A DNA stretch of 64,000 nt from Tritrichomonas musculus. Taxonomy: Eukaryota; Parabasalia; Tritrichomonadida; Tritrichomonadidae. This document shows, piece by piece, positions 60,689-64,000 of this stretch (the stretch's first letter is position 1; every line of letters begins with the position of its first letter). The DNA lies in NCBI GenBank assembly GCA_039105265.1, contig JAPFFF010000015.1, positions 1,612,001 through 1,676,000 on the forward strand, written 5' to 3'. The notes below the pieces were generated by a model that had not been told where the DNA came from, searched no databases, and saw nothing but the letters and a program-made list of their open reading frames with translations. A program made the translations under genes and the position numbers.

Positions 60689-62389
60689 AGTGAAAATAAA
60701 AACACCATTAAATTGAAAATACATTGAAATAATACATAAAATAAAAGAACTAATACATTTTAAATATTCTATTTAATTATATAATTATAATTTATGTGCA
60801 TATATCTATAATGTTTTTAGTTTTACTAATTTTATTTAGAGATATTTAACAATATTCAAATTAATTACAAAATTTATAAACTTTGAATTTTTCAAGAGCG
60901 TTAATTAAAATCATGTGTTTTTCATATAAAGTACACAATTAGTAAAATAATTACCTGAAATTTTATAAAGTTATCAACTAATATAAAAATAAATTGAATT
61001 AATTATTTTTAAAAATAAAAAAATAAATTGATTAGTATAGTTTTTTTTTAATTTTAAAACATAATATGGTAAATGACAAGAAAATTGATTAATCTATTTG
61101 ATGTTACATCAATCATTTTCAAATTAAAAAAATCATTATAACTTTAGCAATTATTGGTAAAAAACAACAATTTTATATTTTAGTAATATTAATATAGTAA
61201 TATACTAATATTATTATTGTAATATAATTAATTTATTATATTAAATGAGATAAAAATAATATAACTTTGTTATAAATAACTAATTCAAAAATTCAATTTT
61301 CATAAAAATAAAAATTTTTTTCAATCTAATTTTTTCATTTTGAATATATTTCAATAGGGACTATATCAAAATTTCCACTTTTTCTCTGGCCAGTATCAAA
61401 ATTTTCAATTAAAAAAAAAATAAGTATCATTTTTTAATAGAAAAAAAAATTCTAGTATCATATTTTAATAGAAAAACATTTCATGAGTATCATTTTTTTT
61501 TATCAATTTTTTTATCTTTTGCAACAAGTACACAGGAAAAATTTAAAAAAAATATATCTCGAATCAGCTACAGGAGAACGTTCAAATGATAGTATTTTTA
61601 TGCAAAAGTAAACTACTCGCTCGACATATTAAAATTTATTTCACCAAGAATCATTCGAAAAAAAGTATTTAACGCTGGTTTATTGTAGAAAAACAAGTTT
61701 AACATAATTTTTCTCAGCAACATGAGCTAAAAACCAGTTTTTCAAATCGATGTCTAATTACGAATAATCAATTTTTTTACGGGTCTACTTATGTACCAAG
61801 TTTTACTGCTTCAATTAATATTCTTTATCATTTTTTACATATATTCATGACTACAAATACTATGTAATTCGCTTTCTATTTTTGAAAATTCTCATGAATA
61901 TTCAAAAAATTATTCAAAAAACAGAGACAAAAATATGTTATATCTACACTATATATAGTATAACTTTAAAATATAGTAGTATTGTTTCTTTATTTTCTTT
62001 TTTATGTCTAAAAACTTAATAATTTTGCAAAATTGTAAACGAATAATAAACGTTCTTCTTTTTCATTTATTTTTCTTTTCATCAAATTATAAATTTTTTG
62101 AGCTTTTTTCTAATGAAAAATTTAACATTTTAAAAATATTTAGAAATAAATTATTGTAATTTAATGAAAATGATTAAATATTATAATCTAATGAAAATTA
62201 TCCAATTAATATGATTGAATGAACTTGATTGTTTATAATAATTCGATATTTATAAAAAATGCAATTGTTTGAATGTGATTATTTAGAAGATTTAATTTGA
62301 TTAGAAGAATGTGATTGATTAAAAAATTTATTTGAATCAATTATATTCAATTATCCCTAGGTAATCACTTTCATTCTTTCATTCGCTTT
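60689..62389. other. 1.7-kb AT-rich intergenic with a short AGTATCATTTTT repeat
   Basis: AGTATCAT plus a T-run then AATAGAAAAA recurs at about 61423, 61453 and 61486. A GC-richer patch at 61560-61800 has some coding texture on the minus strand but no frame longer than ~30 codons. No gene accepted. Confidence 0.45.
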
Positions 62390-62932
62390 AATTCAATCAC
62401 TTTTACTCATTCAATCATTTCATTCATTCAATTACTTTTACTCATTCAATCATTTCATTCATTCAATCATTTCATTCATTCAATTACTTTTACTCATTCA
62501 ATCATTTCATTCATTCAATCATTTCATTCATTCAATTACTTTTACTCATTCAATCATTTCATTCATTCAATCATTTCATTCATTCAATTGCTTTCATTCA
62601 TTCAATTACTTTTACTCATTCAATCATTTCATTCATTCAATCATTTCATTCATTCAATCATTTCATTCATTCAATCATTTCATTCATTCAATTGCTTTCA
62701 TTCATTCAATTACTTTTACTCTTTCAATCATTTCATTCATTCAATTGCTTTCATTCATTCAATCATTTCATTCATTCAATCACTTTCATTCATTCAATCA
62801 TTTCATTCATTCAATTGCTTTCATTCATTCAATTACTTTTACTCTTTCAATCATTTCATTCATTCAATTATTTCATTCATTCAATTACTTTCATTCATTC
62901 AATCATTTCATTCATCAAATACTTTCATTCAT
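62390..62932 (+). repeat. TCATT-based satellite/minisatellite array
   Basis: About 540 bases built from TCATTCATTCAAT, separated by CATTT, TACTTTTACT or TGCTT, giving higher-order units of ~17 and ~35 bp (e.g. TCAATCATTTCATTCAT). Several overlapping Phe/His/Ser-rich ORFs across it are artefacts. Its right edge coincides with the end of the DUF3447 fragment. Confidence 0.9.
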
Positions 62933-63208
62933 TCAATTAGAATAGATATTAATGATATCATCCTTTAGAAACATTAAAATTTTCTCTATTTTTCAGAAGA
63001 AATAGGATACCCGCTGATGAATATTAACAATATTTGCAATCATATTCAGAATGATTCTTAGTTTTTGCTTATCATTATTATAATTTTGATCATCAAATAA
63101 ATTGATTAAAATTTGAAAGTATTCTTCTGTATTTTTATCTTCATTTATAAAGGAGAGAATATTGGCTTGAACCATTCTCATTTTCTGTATATATTTCTTA
63201 CAATCCAT
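62933..63208 (-). pseudogene. DUF3447/ankyrin-type trichomonad protein, N-terminal fragment
   Basis: From ATG 63208 the minus strand reads MDCKKYIQKMRMVQANILSF, then NTEEYFQILINLFDDQNYN and NMIANIVNIHQRVSYFF. This is the helical N-terminus of the very large trichomonad DUF3447-ankyrin family. A TGA at 62993 interrupts it; the frame then continues KIEKILMFLKDDIINIYSN to a TGA at 62933, where the TCATT satellite begins. The ankyrin repeats that should follow are absent. So it is a truncated pseudogene, apparently cut by satellite growth or rearrangement. In intact members the ankyrins mediate protein binding. Confidence 0.65.
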
Positions 63209-64000
63209 TACGTTTTGCTTTATCAAAACTGAGGGTATATACAAAAAGTTTCAAAGCTCAGAATTTTTTTATAGCTTTGAAAATTCAATAGTTTATTTTT
63301 TATTCTGATATTTTTTTAAATTTCAATTAATATGAGTGACTGGTTTATAAATCAATTTGATGTTACTTTTAGCTTTGTTAAAATAATTACCAAATACAAT
63401 GCACATGATTTCTAATTTTTATATGCTCATTATGTAAATCATTTTATATAACCAAAAAATCAGCAAAAAACGCCATTGTAAAGATAAATGTAACATCAAA
63501 AGACTTGAAAATAATTTAATGTTAAAATATTTAATGATTTTGCTTTCGAAAAAAACATTTCGTCCAATTTATGAAGAGATCAAAACAAAAATTTCAAGGT
63601 TTGGTGATTTCATCATCTAGAACTACAGGGGTTTATTAATTGTGATTATGAAAAATATGATCCAGAATATCAATAATTTTTCCTTTGCTTATAGCAAGTG
63701 TTACAGATATATAACGTGCTCGGGCGAATGGAATTCAATTCTATCATTTTCAGCATGAGTAGTAAGATTAAGGGATGCGACGTATCCTCACTCTGCACGC
63801 TTTTAAAACCTTCTAAGACCTCCGAGAACACTTATGGACCTTCCATATATATAACTTTCCAACGAGTTTCTAAACGATAGATCGAACTTTAGTGAGTTAA
63901 TGATATACATGAGATAGTTCCTCAGTAAAGTTCTAGTAACCGATAAAACTACACTGAAATCCTGTTTATTATATCTCTATAAATAACCCCAAACACGAAT
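63209..64000. other. Right-edge intergenic; GC-richer segment 63700-63880 unexplained
   Basis: 63209-63690 is AT-rich. 63700-64000 is more GC-balanced (e.g. GTGCTCGGGCGAATGG, GGGATGCGACGTATCCTCAC, CTTCTAAGACCTCCGAG) yet has no long ORF or recognisable rRNA/tRNA. It may be the edge of a repeat or an RNA gene continuing beyond the window. Confidence 0.35.

Noticed and set aside
62588-62968. 126-codon Phe/His/Ser ORF
   Set aside because: Read-through of the TCATT satellite.

Overview
The window looks like nuclear DNA of a parabasalid (trichomonad) protist, most like Tritrichomonas. The sequence is very AT-rich. Host genes are long and intronless with Asn-rich stretches, and several have an initiator-like TCAT(T/A) just before the ATG. 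Marker families also fit: a two-repeat Myb protein with a trichomonad-style N-terminal extension, an ankyrin/DUF3447-type fragment, a flagellar IFT-A subunit, and many TA-target DNA transposons. The genus is inferred; no rRNA is present to settle it.

Layout. 1-3900: the first 1300 codons of a large minus-strand gene that runs off the left edge. 3.9-21 kb: a transposon graveyard with no intact host gene. It holds a 717-bp long-TIR foldback element with an exact 9-bp target duplication, inserted into a 214-bp repeat whose empty copy lies at 36800-37013. It also holds a Merlin/IS1595-type transposase relic and at least six further inverted-repeat elements, some nested. 21-28.5 kb: Myb protein, OST5/TMEM258-like subunit, OSR1/SPAK-like kinase and a multi-repeat mannose-6-phosphate-receptor-homology receptor. 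30.4-36.4 kb: a HECT E3 ligase containing 28 copies of an 18-bp repeat. 36.4-44.9 kb: a second mobile zone with a GH20 hexosaminidase pseudogene, a DDE transposon split by a 2.9-kb Maverick-like fossil, and a broken host gene. 44.9-60.7 kb: a dense block with cyclophilin, an unrecognised helical protein, IFT140, a SAC-domain phosphoinositide phosphatase, a seven-TM GOLD/GPR180-type protein with one in-frame stop, and an oxysterol-binding protein. 60.7-64 kb: AT-rich DNA, a TCATT-type satellite, and a DUF3447 fragment that ends at the satellite.

The host genes look like ordinary cell-biology genes rather than an operon or defence island. Two loose themes appear, both inference. One is N-glycan handling: an OST subunit lies 2.5 kb from an MRH receptor whose tail ends in a YxxPhi sorting signal. 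The other is Golgi/PI4P lipid traffic: SAC phosphatase, GPR180-type 7TM protein and OSBP lie side by side. The best candidates for new biology are the MRH receptor, the Myb gene whose coding continues upstream without an ATG, the single-stop 7TM gene and the nested-transposon archive. I found no clearly novel multi-gene system.
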